From the NCBI GenBank assembly GCA_024695565.1, contig JAILHX010000118.1, forward strand, positions 1-46,433: a DNA stretch of 46,433 nt, in the 5' to 3' direction. Origin of the DNA: Saccharofermentans sp. (GTDB taxonomy: Bacteria; Bacillota_A; Clostridia; Saccharofermentanales; Saccharofermentanaceae). Made by a program: the position numbers and the translations under genes. Position 1 is the first letter of the stretch. Every line of letters begins with the position of its first letter. Below the pieces are notes generated by a model. That model was given only the letters and a program-made list of their open reading frames with translations. It did no database searches and was not told the DNA's origin. This document shows, piece by piece, positions 9,081 to 16,891 of this stretch.

Positions 9081-9742
9081 TGGAACCGGAAAACAGACGC
9101 TTCAAAGCAGCGGTTTTCGACATGGACGGACTGATCCTCGATTCAGAGAGGACAGTACTTACATGCTGGGAAAAGATCGGTGAGAAATACGGCTTTAAAG
9201 ATATCGTGACTTACGGTATCAGTGTTATCGGCAAGAATAAGAAAGCTACAATAGCCGAGTTTGAGAGAGTATACGGCCAGCCCGGCGACCGCTATGAGCG
9301 CGAACTTCGTGTGATGTATAACGAACTTGCCGCGCAAGGCAAAGTGCCGCTCAAGCCTCATACGATCGAACTTCTGAGCGCGATGAAAAATGCAGGCATG
9401 AAGACCGCGATCGCTTCATCTTCGACAAGAGAAGAAGTGACTTCACAGATGGAAATGCTGGGCGCTCTGCCTTACTTCGATACCTGTGTCTGCGGAGACC
9501 AGGTAACAAAATCCAAACCCGATCCGGAGATATTCCTTCTCGCATGTGATGCACTTGGCATTAAACCTGAAGAGGGAGTAGGACTCGAAGATTCTTTTAA
9601 CGGAGTAAGATCATGTAAGGCATCAGGTCTATATACGGTCATGGTACCGGATATCATTCAGCCTGATGATGAGATGAAGGATCTGGCAGATGTTATCCTG
9701 CCTTCGTTAAAAGACGTTCAGGACTTCCTGAATCTCAGATAA
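9080..9742 (+). CDS. HAD-superfamily phosphatase, beta-phosphoglucomutase-like
   Basis: A 220-aa cytoplasmic hydrolase of the haloacid dehalogenase superfamily. Motif I is FDMDGLILDSE with D14 (nucleophile) and D16 (acid/base). Motif II lies in AIASSSTREEV, the motif III lysine is in SKPDPEIF, and motif IV is GLEDSFNG. An alpha-helical cap lies between motifs I and II, as in the PGM/phosphatase-like subgroup. Substrate cannot be read from sequence: sugar phosphates are likely. The ATG shares a base with the stop of the carB-dapF gene (TAATG), so translation is probably coupled. The 3' end overlaps the converging EamA gene by 25 bases. Confidence 0.9.
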   Translation: MEPENRRFKAAVFDMDGLILDSERTVLTCWEKIGEKYGFKDIVTYGISVIGKNKKATIAEFERVYGQPGDRYERELRVMYNELAAQGKVPLKPHTIELLSAMKNAGMKTAIASSSTREEVTSQMEMLGALPYFDTCVCGDQVTKSKPDPEIFLLACDALGIKPEEGVGLEDSFNGVRSCKASGLYTVMVPDIIQPDDEMKDLADVILPSLKDVQDFLNLR

Positions 9743-10635
9743 TTATTGTTATAAAGATAGTTCATAACGGATGCGCCGATGATTATTACGTATCCGATTA
9801 TGCTTATCCAGTCAGGGATCTCACCTAAGAAGATGAGGCCCAGAAGTGCCGTGAATATTACCGTCGAATAATCGTAGATGGATATCTCTTTTGCAGGACA
9901 TGCGGCATAAGCCGATGTGATGAATATCTGTCCGAAGCAGGCAGCGACACCCGTAAGAACGCAGAACAGGAACTGTATCAGCGTGATTGGCTGATAAGTG
10001 AAGATAATGAACGGGATCAGCGCAATGCACGAGAACGTCGAGAAAAATGCCACGACTACGATCCCGCGTTCGCCTTTGATGGTTGCTTTGCGCAGGAATG
10101 TGTATGCGATACCGGCGCTGATACCGCCTATAAGTGCTACCGCAAGAGGGAAGACAGAATCACCGCTGATGCCGAGACTGCCGAACAGGAACGACGGTTT
10201 GACGACGAATACAGCACCTGCAATGGCAGTAAGGATCGCAGCCCATTGGAAACCGTCAGCAGCTTCCTTGAGAACGAAAATGGATGTCAGCATCGCGAAG
10301 AAGGGCGAGAGCTTGTTGAGCATCATGGCATCGGACATATTGGTGTTGGAGATCGCGTAGAAGTTTGCGATGACACCTATAGTGCCGAATGATGCACGCA
10401 TGATAAGGCTCGGGAGAGCCCCCTTCTTGATCTTAAACTTCTCAGGGCTTCTCGCGAGCATTATGTAGGACATTACTATCGCAACGAGATTTCTGAAGAA
10501 TGCCTTCTGGAATACGGGCATGTCTCCTGCGAGATTAATGAACAAAGCCATGCATGCAAAAGAGAATGACGACAAAAGAAGATATGCGATCCCTCTTTTA
10601 CGCGGTGACAAGTTGACTAAAGTTTTAACAGACAC
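9718..10635 (-). CDS. EamA/DMT-superfamily permease
   Basis: A 305-aa integral membrane protein with about ten hydrophobic segments arranged as two EamA repeats, the usual drug/metabolite transporter layout. The first repeat ends around FVVKPSF, and the second contains GGISAGIAYTFLRK and a late IFLGEIPDWISIIGYVIII segment typical of the family. The substrate is unknown. It starts with GTG at 10633-10635, supported by AAAGAGG eight or so bases upstream. A promoter is visible at 10661-10687. Its 3' end runs 25 bases into the converging HAD gene and no terminator separates the two. Confidence 0.9.
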   Translation of the reverse strand: MSVKTLVNLSPRKRGIAYLLLSSFSFACMALFINLAGDMPVFQKAFFRNLVAIVMSYIMLARSPEKFKIKKGALPSLIMRASFGTIGVIANFYAISNTNMSDAMMLNKLSPFFAMLTSIFVLKEAADGFQWAAILTAIAGAVFVVKPSFLFGSLGISGDSVFPLAVALIGGISAGIAYTFLRKATIKGERGIVVVAFFSTFSCIALIPFIIFTYQPITLIQFLFCVLTGVAACFGQIFITSAYAACPAKEISIYDYSTVIFTALLGLIFLGEIPDWISIIGYVIIIGASVMNYLYNNNYLRFRKS

Positions 10636-10660
10636 TATGATACCCTCTTTCCAATAAACA

Positions 10661-10687
10661 ATTATACCTGATGTTTCCGTTAGTCAA
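10661..10687 (-). promoter_or_regulatory. Promoter for the EamA permease
   Basis: On the minus strand TTGACT (10687-10682) and a perfect TATAAT (10666-10661) are separated by 15 bases, a little short of the ideal 17. The -10 box lies about 25 bases before the GTG start, leaving a short leader that contains the ribosome binding site. Confidence 0.6.
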
Positions 10688-10770
10688 GGGCTAATGTCGG
10701 TGCCTCGTGTGAATAAACAAAAAAATATGATAATATTGTATTTAATAAACTACTCCAAAAAAGTAACGCT

Positions 10771-13299
10771 ATGTCAATTGGGGACTATATTTTTTCATTG
10801 CTTATCGAACCACTAAAACTTCTGTTGGAAGTTGTGTTTTTTTATGCCTTTAAGGTCACTGACAACGTCGGTCTGTCTATAATTGTCATGAGCCTTGTTG
10901 TTAATTTCGTAGTCCTTCCCCTATATAAACGTGCCGACGAACTGCAGGCTGAAGAGCGGGACATTCAGGCCAAGATGGCTGACCGTATCAAACGCACCAA
11001 GCAGACATTCAAGGGTGATGAGCGCTTCATGATGCTTAAGGAATACTACCGCATTAATCACTACAAGCCGATCTACGCTCTTAAGAGCTCAGTATCGCTC
11101 CTGCTTCAGATTCCTTTTTTTATCGCTGCATACAGTTTTTTATCAGAACTCAAGCTTGTTGAGGGAATGTCACTAGGACCTGTCCGTGATCTGGGACAAC
11201 CTGATTCGCTAATTGTTTTAGGAAACATCAGTATAAATTTGCTGCCTTTCATAATGACAGCGATCAATATTATTTCCGCACTCATTTATCTAAACAAATC
11301 TCCCATTAAAGAAAAACTGAAATTAATCCTAATCGCGTTAGTTTTTCTGGTCCTGTTGTATAATTCGCCTTCCGCTCTTGTTTTTTATTGGACTTTGAAT
11401 AATTTGTTCTCGCTGATAAAGAATCTTGTATTGCGTTTTAAGGAAAAAAAAGACGGAATTGTTCCGACGATCAGCAAGGCAAAGAATTGGTCTGATATGG
11501 CAGTTGTCTTTTTAGCAGGTTCTGTTTTGGCCATTCTTACCGGAGTGATGATTCCATCGAAAATCATTGCGTCTAATCCTGAAGAAATTATTAACGTCTT
11601 TATTCCTGTCCCTCATTCTCCATTGGATTATTTGATTAACAGTGCACTTATTTCATGTGGAACATTTCTGATCTGGGTTCCGGTTTTTTATTATCTCGTT
11701 AGTGGAAAGCTCGGTAAGATTATTTCGCGTGCGCTGGTAGCTATTGCGTCTGTAGGAGTGTTAAATAGTATTGCATTTGATCCGGATTTTGGCTTTTTGA
11801 CAAGCAAGTTAGTATATGAAAAAGCAATGTCTTTTAGAGTTACAGATATTTTGATTAATCTGGCTGCAGATGCCGCAGTAGTTGCGGTAGTTATCTTTGT
11901 TGGGCAGAAGATATCATCATATAAAAAGATTTCTGTTTTACTTCTTTTATCTGTAATTGTATTTTCCGGTACAAATATAGCGTTTTTCCTTATTAACTAC
12001 CATGGAGTGAACTATAGAGTGAATTCTTATGATGAAACAAAGCTTTCGATGACCCAAACCGGAGAGAATGTTGTTGTGATAATGATGGACAGGATGATAG
12101 GTGCTTACATTCCTTTTATTTTCGCTGAACATCCTGAAGTCAAAACTCAATTTGAAGGATTCACATATTACCCTAATACTTTGTCATACGGTGTTGCTAC
12201 GAATATTGCTTCTCCGGCATTGTTTGGCGGTTACGAATATACTCCGGAGAGACTTAATGCCAGATCGAACGAATTGTTAAAAGATAAACATAACGAGGCT
12301 CTTTTGGTTATGCCTACTATCTTTTCTGATAATGATTGGAATGTAACGGTATGCGATCTCCCGTATGTGGATTATGCATGGCTGTCAGATACCAGTGCGT
12401 TTGATGGATATAACGGTATCCATGCATACAATCTTTCCCGTTCTATGAACAGTGATATGCTTGCTGAATCCGGTAAAGAACTTGAAGAACGTCTTAATAG
12501 AAACTTCTTTTGCTATGGATTAATGAAGACGATGCCATACATTATCCAACCTTTAATATATACAAATGGTTCCTATACACATTTTTATGGTTATTCTGTA
12601 GATGAGAACCTGCAAGGAACATTTATTAGAGAGCAGATGGCGTTAGCTTCGTTGAGTAGTGTTGTCGAAATTTCTGACTCTTCACAAAACTGCTTTATTG
12701 CATTTTCCAATCGAACTACACATGAAGTATGTCTTCTTTCTGATGAACGATACGATGGGAAGCTCGTTGTTGATGGAAAAGCACTCTACTTTGATGATGA
12801 AGAAGATTACAAGTCGTACCAATGCAATGTTCAGGCGTGCATTTTATTAGGACAATGGTTTGATTATTTGCGCGAAAACGACTTGTACGATAATACAAGA
12901 ATAATTATTGTTGCAGACCACGGTTATGGTTTGTGTAATATTGATGAACTTTTACTGGAAGATATTGGATTTGATGCTGAATGGGTTAACCCGGTTCTGC
13001 TTGTCAAAGATTTTAACCAGAACGGATTTACCGTTTCGGATGAGTTGATGACTAATGCTGACACACCTTTTCTTGCTATGGATGGAGTAGTAGAAAACCC
13101 GGTTAATCCATTTACAGGAGAACCAATTGTAGCAGAAGATAAAAGTCAAGACCAATTGCTTTATATATCAACAGAGTGGTTCACTGTTACTAATAACGGA
13201 ACTCAGTTTAAGGATGATAAAGCGTATTGGCTTACTGTTCATGATAATATTTGGAATGATGACAATTGGACAAAATACGACTTGCCTGCTGAGAATTAG
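10771..13299 (+). CDS. YidC/Oxa1-like membrane domain fused to sulfatase/alkaline-phosphatase-like domain
   Basis: An 842-aa protein. Residues about 1-220 resemble YidC/Oxa1 insertases (NVGLSIIVMSLVVNFVVLPLYK, a charged hairpin, LLLQIPFFIAAYSFL, ALVFYWTLNNLFSLIKN). Residues about 230-425 add several further membrane segments. Residues about 430-842 look like an extracytoplasmic alkaline-phosphatase-fold domain: a buried strand ending in the metal-ligand-like D440 (VVVIMMDRM), then NRTTHE, and D716-H717 in IIIVADHGYG. Such domains act as phosphoglycerol or phosphoethanolamine transferases or sulfatases on surface glycans. The nucleophile could not be assigned. The DNA is visibly more AT-rich than its neighbours, with many TTT, ATT and AAA codons, suggesting acquisition by transfer. 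The SD before the ATG is weak. True insertase activity is doubtful. Confidence 0.8.
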   Translation: MSIGDYIFSLLIEPLKLLLEVVFFYAFKVTDNVGLSIIVMSLVVNFVVLPLYKRADELQAEERDIQAKMADRIKRTKQTFKGDERFMMLKEYYRINHYKPIYALKSSVSLLLQIPFFIAAYSFLSELKLVEGMSLGPVRDLGQPDSLIVLGNISINLLPFIMTAINIISALIYLNKSPIKEKLKLILIALVFLVLLYNSPSALVFYWTLNNLFSLIKNLVLRFKEKKDGIVPTISKAKNWSDMAVVFLAGSVLAILTGVMIPSKIIASNPEEIINVFIPVPHSPLDYLINSALISCGTFLIWVPVFYYLVSGKLGKIISRALVAIASVGVLNSIAFDPDFGFLTSKLVYEKAMSFRVTDILINLAADAAVVAVVIFVGQKISSYKKISVLLLLSVIVFSGTNIAFFLINYHGVNYRVNSYDETKLSMTQTGENVVVIMMDRMIGAYIPFIFAEHPEVKTQFEGFTYYPNTLSYGVATNIASPALFGGYEYTPERLNARSNELLKDKHNEALLVMPTIFSDNDWNVTVCDLPYVDYAWLSDTSAFDGYNGIHAYNLSRSMNSDMLAESGKELEERLNRNFFCYGLMKTMPYIIQPLIYTNGSYTHFYGYSVDENLQGTFIREQMALASLSSVVEISDSSQNCFIAFSNRTTHEVCLLSDERYDGKLVVDGKALYFDDEEDYKSYQCNVQACILLGQWFDYLRENDLYDNTRIIIVADHGYGLCNIDELLLEDIGFDAEWVNPVLLVKDFNQNGFTVSDELMTNADTPFLAMDGVVENPVNPFTGEPIVAEDKSQDQLLYISTEWFTVTNNGTQFKDDKAYWLTVHDNIWNDDNWTKYDLPAEN

Positions 13300-13340
13300 A
13301 ATATGTATCGATGTATTCACTTGATTAATTGATCTTAATC

Positions 13341-13823
13341 TCAGCGATTATCGATTTTCTCAGGATACATGTCGTGATGGAAAAGCCGGTCCTCGGCAAC
13401 GCTCTCCCACCTGGTTCCCGGTTTGCCGTAATTGCAGTAAGGATCGATGGAGATTCCGCCGCGCGGTGTGAACTTGCCCCAGACTTCGATATACTTGGGA
13501 TCCATGAGCTTTATCAGGTCCTTCATGATGATGTTTACGCAGTCCTCATGGAAGTCGCCGTGATTACGGAACGAGAACAGATAAAGCTTTAATGACTTGC
13601 TCTCGACCATTCGCTCTCCCGGGACATAAGATATCGTTATCGTAGCAAAATCCGGCTGTCCCGTGATAGGGCACAGGCTCGTAAATTCCGGACAATTGAA
13701 CTTAACGAAGTAGTCGTTGCCGGGGTGCTTGTTGATGAATGTCTCAAGAACGGACGGATCGTAATCCATGCTGTATTTTGTTCCTGCACTTCCGAGCTTT
13801 GTAAGGCCTTCTTTCTCACGCAT
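13341..13823 (-). CDS. queF: NADPH-dependent 7-cyano-7-deazaguanine reductase
   Basis: Reduces preQ0 to preQ1 in the queuosine pathway. This is the short, unimodular Bacillus-type QueF of 160 aa. The catalytic cysteine C51 ([14 protein letters not shown]) and the following aspartate D58 are present, as are the NADPH-site [20 protein letters not shown] and [12 protein letters not shown]. The frame is open further upstream, but the ATG at 13821-13823 is preferred because AAGGGGTG lies just before it and the family begins at [11 protein letters not shown]. It sits four bases after the stop of the YhhQ-type transporter, so the two form an operon. It converges with the YidC-sulfatase gene across a 41-base gap. 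Confidence 0.95.
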   Translation of the reverse strand: MREKEGLTKLGSAGTKYSMDYDPSVLETFINKHPGNDYFVKFNCPEFTSLCPITGQPDFATITISYVPGERMVESKSLKLYLFSFRNHGDFHEDCVNIIMKDLIKLMDPKYIEVWGKFTPRGGISIDPYCNYGKPGTRWESVAEDRLFHHDMYPEKIDNR

Positions 13824-13827
13824 GATA

Positions 13828-14508
13828 TCACCCCTTAATGATGTTGTACTTGATGCCTTCATCATATACGTCGATTCCTTCAGCCTTCTTGATGATCCTT
13901 ACAACAAGGTATGTAAGAGGCGTGAAGATGATCTCGTATGCGACCTTGAACAGATACTGGAAAAGGATCATCTTGAGGACGACTGAATTCTCCATTGTTC
14001 CCCAGAAAGAGATCGTGATAAAGATAATTGAGTCAAGACCTTCGCCGACTACCGTTGATAAGATAGTGCGCAGCCAGAGGTTCTTGCCCTTTGTGACAAC
14101 CTTAAGTCTTGAGAGAATGATAGAGTTGGAGAACTCGCCGAAGAGATAACCTGCAAAAGAAGCTACAGCTACTCTCGGTGTTGTTCCCATAACGGTTGCA
14201 TATGCTTCCTGGTTCTCCCAGTAACCGGGATGGGGAAGTGCAATAGTCAGAAGGTAGATGCATACCGCAAAGAAGCTGCATGCAAAGCCGAGCCAGATAA
14301 CCGTTCTGACCTTCCTGAAGCCATAGACCTCAGTAAATACGTCGCCGATGATGTATGTCAGCGGGAACAGGATAACAGCCGCAGGCAGCGTGATGTCTTC
14401 TGTTACAGCCCACATCTTGCCTGCTATAAGGTTCGATAAAAGAAGGCATGTAACAAATACGATGCCTATGCACATGAATAATCTTGATACCGTTTTAGTC
14501 TCGTTCAT
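13828..14508 (-). CDS. yhhQ: Queuosine precursor transporter, YhhQ/VUT family
   Basis: A 226-aa membrane protein of the DUF165 (YhhQ) family, known for uptake of preQ0/preQ1. It has about six hydrophobic segments. Visible family marks are [12 protein letters not shown] near the start, [20 protein letters not shown], and [17 protein letters not shown] before the last segments. The ATG follows TTAGGAGAT at a good distance. Expression is probably controlled by the long structured leader that ends in a terminator-like hairpin just before the ribosome binding site. Its partner queF follows immediately, and a second, unrelated precursor transporter (queT) is in the divergent operon. Confidence 0.92.
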   Translation of the reverse strand: MNETKTVSRLFMCIGIVFVTCLLLSNLIAGKMWAVTEDITLPAAVILFPLTYIIGDVFTEVYGFRKVRTVIWLGFACSFFAVCIYLLTIALPHPGYWENQEAYATVMGTTPRVAVASFAGYLFGEFSNSIILSRLKVVTKGKNLWLRTILSTVVGEGLDSIIFITISFWGTMENSVVLKMILFQYLFKVAYEIIFTPLTYLVVRIIKKAEGIDVYDEGIKYNIIKG

Positions 14509-14664
14509 TAACTTATCTCCTAATAAAAAATGACTCCAAAATCAGGAGCCACATTCAATCAAAATGCATACCGGAATATGCAGATATGTTAATGATCAAA
14601 ACGGTTGTCCTGGTTTTGTTTATCGACAGGATGGCACAAACGAACTGTCGGCGCTCATAAACGC
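14509..14664 (-). promoter_or_regulatory. Structured 5' leader of yhhQ-queF, candidate preQ1-type regulatory RNA
   Basis: About 155 bases separate the predicted transcription start from the yhhQ ATG. Read on the minus strand the leader has a 6-bp stem CGACAG/CTGTCG (14650-14645 with 14629-14624) around a 15-base loop. An A-rich tail follows directly, and its CAAA can pair with UUUG in that loop, giving an H-type pseudoknot shape like the preQ1-I class. A competing stem CAAAAC/GTTTTG (14618-14613 with 14602-14597) overlaps the tail. A terminator hairpin comes last. The known preQ1-I consensus bases do not match well, so the class assignment is inference from shape and gene context. Confidence 0.4.
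14525..14551 (-). terminator. Terminator-like hairpin in yhhQ leader (attenuator)
   Basis: On the minus strand a 7-bp stem TGGCTCC/GGAGTCA with loop TGATTTT is followed by T-rich sequence, with six Ts (14530-14525). It lies 5' of the yhhQ ribosome binding site, so it would stop transcription before the gene, as expected for an attenuator or riboswitch expression platform. Confidence 0.7.
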
Positions 14665-14670
14665 GCAAGA

Positions 14671-14699
14671 AATATATCATCTATATATCTTAAAATCAA
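14671..14699 (-). promoter_or_regulatory. Promoter for yhhQ-queF
   Basis: TTGATT (14699-14694) and TATATT (14676-14671) on the minus strand are exactly 17 bases apart. It is divergent from the promoter at 14730-14758, with the two -35 boxes about 30 bases apart. Confidence 0.6.
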
Positions 14700-14729
14700 G
14701 TGGCGGCTCAATATTTGGGCTATATTTGA

Positions 14730-14758
14730 TTGACACGGACTACAGCACAAAATACAAT
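14730..14758 (+). promoter_or_regulatory. Promoter for the Gfo-queT operon
   Basis: A perfect TTGACA (14730-14735) and TACAAT (14753-14758) are 17 bases apart. Transcription would start near 14765, about 30 bases before the ATG at 14795. Confidence 0.75.
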
Positions 14759-14794
14759 TAATAAGTTATTTTCTGGTGAATAAGAGGTTCGGAT

Positions 14795-15754
14795 ATGCTT
14801 AGAGTTGGTATTCTCGGTTGCGGAAATATCGCTGCAAAAGTTGCAGACAGTCTGAAGGGCAGCAGATCGGTTGTCGTAGCAGGTGTTGCTGCCAGGGAGA
14901 GAAATAAGGCAAAGAAATTTGCATCAGCCCACTGTCCTGACGCAAAGGTGTTTACGGGTTATGAGAAGCTTGCTGCAGCAGATGATATCGATCTCATCTA
15001 CATTGCAACCCCCAACACATATCACTACGAACATGCGATCTTATGCATCAAGGAGTATAAGAACGTTCTTATTGAGAAGCCTTTTGCGATGAGCAAGGCT
15101 GAAGCAGACAGCATCTTCTTCGAGGCGAAGAACAGAGGCGTATTTGTCGCAGAGGCCATGTGGACTTCATATCTTCCCCTTCATAAGAAGATCCTCGAAT
15201 GGATCAATGAAGGCAGGATAGGCAGTGTTAAATATGTGACTGCAAACTTAGGCTATGATATCGAGAACGTGCCGAGACTTAACAGCACGGTATTGGGCGG
15301 CGGAAGTTATCTTGATCTCGGTGTTTACACGACAAACTTCGCACTCTCATTCATGGGCGATGACATCAGGGTATCAAGAGTATTTGCAAGGCAGCTGTCT
15401 TCCGGAATCGACAAGGATACTTCATATAGCATCGAATCTGAAGATGGCAGTATACTCGGAAACTTCTATGTTACCATGTGTGCAAACACCGATAAGGATG
15501 GAGTCATCACAGGCGAAGAGGGCAAGATCAGGGTCACCAATATAAACAACTACCGTAAGATCGCTCTTTATACAACAGATGATGAGCTGATCGAAGAAGT
15601 GGAAGCTAATGAGGATTATTTACACGGTTATGTATATGAATTTGAAGCCTGCGGCGAGGCAATCTCCAAGGGACTCATTCAGGCACCTGACATGCCGTGG
15701 AGCAGGACGGTAAAGATCGCACAGATCAATGATACGGTCCGGTCGATGATGTGA
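14795..15754 (+). CDS. Gfo/Idh/MocA-family NAD(P)-dependent oxidoreductase
   Basis: A 319-aa cytoplasmic dehydrogenase. The Rossmann fingerprint GILGCGNIAAKVADSL is at the N-terminus. The family motif IEKPFAMSKAEA, with its catalytic EKP lysine, lies near residue 100, and LDLGVYTTNFALSF supplies the later substrate-side region. The sugar or cyclitol substrate cannot be told. The closest general resemblance is to dihydrodiol or xylose dehydrogenase-like members. The ATG has AAGAGG upstream and a good promoter (14730-14758). It is the first gene of a run in which successive genes touch or overlap, followed one base later by queT. Confidence 0.92.
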   Translation: MLRVGILGCGNIAAKVADSLKGSRSVVVAGVAARERNKAKKFASAHCPDAKVFTGYEKLAAADDIDLIYIATPNTYHYEHAILCIKEYKNVLIEKPFAMSKAEADSIFFEAKNRGVFVAEAMWTSYLPLHKKILEWINEGRIGSVKYVTANLGYDIENVPRLNSTVLGGGSYLDLGVYTTNFALSFMGDDIRVSRVFARQLSSGIDKDTSYSIESEDGSILGNFYVTMCANTDKDGVITGEEGKIRVTNINNYRKIALYTTDDELIEEVEANEDYLHGYVYEFEACGEAISKGLIQAPDMPWSRTVKIAQINDTVRSMM

Positions 15755-15755
15755 T

Positions 15756-16283
15756 ATGGCAGATATTAATTCCAAAAGAAATAAGAATAAAAAGACCATA
15801 AAGTTCATTGTATTCAACGGAATCATTGCGGCTTTATATGTTGTGCTGGCGTATGTTTTCGCGCCCATATCATACGGGCCCATACAGGCAAGAATAGCAG
15901 AGTGCATGACGATCTTTCCGGCATTTTCCTGGGGAACCATCCCGGGAGTTACGTTGGGGTGCCTCATTGCCAATCTGATCAATCCTGATAATCTGGGACC
16001 CGTCGATATAATCGGAGGAACTTTGGCAACACTCTTGGCAGGAGTGTTATCCTACATTCTCGGCAGGAAGATCAAATGGCTCGGCCTGATTCCGCCGGTC
16101 ATCGTAAACGGCATTGTCGTCGGAGGGTATCTGTCATTTCTGAGCCTTGATGAGGTCACGGCAGGAGGAATGCTGTTTACCATGCTTACCGTAGCTGCCG
16201 GCGAACTTGCCGTAATGATCGTTATCGGAGCTCCGCTCATTGCTATAATTGACAAAACAGGTTTAGGGAAGAAATTGCCATGA
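15756..16283 (+). CDS. queT: QueT-family queuosine precursor transporter
   Basis: A 175-aa membrane protein of the COG4708/QueT family, the substrate-binding S component type linked elsewhere to preQ1 riboswitches. It starts with a basic cytoplasmic stretch (KRNKNKKTIKF), then has about five to six hydrophobic segments with the family's YGPIQARIAECMTIFPAF and NPDNLGPVDIIGGTLATLLAG. The ATG is one base after the previous stop, and its own stop overlaps the next ATG (ATGA). No energy-coupling module is nearby, so it would depend on an ECF module elsewhere or work alone. It duplicates the presumed function of the divergent YhhQ-type gene. Confidence 0.92.
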   Translation: MADINSKRNKNKKTIKFIVFNGIIAALYVVLAYVFAPISYGPIQARIAECMTIFPAFSWGTIPGVTLGCLIANLINPDNLGPVDIIGGTLATLLAGVLSYILGRKIKWLGLIPPVIVNGIVVGGYLSFLSLDEVTAGGMLFTMLTVAAGELAVMIVIGAPLIAIIDKTGLGKKLP

Positions 16284-16891
16284 CACAATATTTTGATCCG
16301 AATCCCATGACGCCTTCTGAGCGCAGGGTCATACCATACAGAATGAACGGGATCAACTTCACGTTCTATACGGACACGTCCGTATTCTCGCGCAAAGAAG
16401 TTGACTTCGGCACCAATCTTCTTATCGACACACTCGTAAAAGACATCAAGGCAAGAGGTCCGAAGATGGAACGCTTTGCTGACTTAGGCTGTGGTGTCGG
16501 TATCGTCGGCATCGTTATCAAGTCTTGTTTTATGGCATTTGACGTAACAGGTGTCGATATCAATTCCAGAGCTGTAGCTCTCGCAAGAGAGAACAGCCAG
16601 CTCAACGGCGTAAACTGCAGGTTCTTATCAAGCGATATCCTCTTCGGAGTAAGAGACGAGCACTTCGATCTGATAGCAACAAATCCTCCCGTAAGAGCCG
16701 GTAAGAAAACCGTATTCGGATTCTATGAGCAGTCTTATAACGCGCTTAATCCCGGCGGATATCTCTATGTCGTCCTGCAGCGCAAGCAGGGCGCTCCGTC
16801 AACCATGGATAAACTTAAGGAACTGTTCGGAAACTGCGAGACGCTTGCCATTGACGGCGGTTACCGTGTAATGAGGGCGCGAAAAGAATGA
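16280..16891 (+). CDS. Class I SAM-dependent methyltransferase, RsmC/YbxB-like
   Basis: A 203-aa cytoplasmic methyltransferase of the MTS family, which in known members methylates guanine in 16S rRNA. The SAM-binding motif I is FADLGCGVGIVGIV near residue 67. The acidic strand end VTGVDINSRAVALARENSQLNG follows, and the catalytic motif is ATNPPVRAG near 133, characteristic of RsmC/YbxB rather than of protein methyltransferases. Only the catalytic half is present, as in Gram-positive YbxB. It overlaps queT at its start and the PF06541 gene at its end by ATGA junctions. The exact target base is inference. Confidence 0.88.
   Translation: MTQYFDPNPMTPSERRVIPYRMNGINFTFYTDTSVFSRKEVDFGTNLLIDTLVKDIKARGPKMERFADLGCGVGIVGIVIKSCFMAFDVTGVDINSRAVALARENSQLNGVNCRFLSSDILFGVRDEHFDLIATNPPVRAGKKTVFGFYEQSYNALNPGGYLYVVLQRKQGAPSTMDKLKELFGNCETLAIDGGYRVMRARKE

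Noticed and set aside
13824..13865. Longer QueF start
   Set aside because: It would overlap the transporter gene, lacks an SD and precedes the family start, whereas AAGGGGTG marks the ATG at 13823.
14564..14761. 65-codon plus-strand ORF in the yhhQ/Gfo intergenic region
   Set aside because: It runs through both promoters and the leader, has no SD and no recognisable domain.
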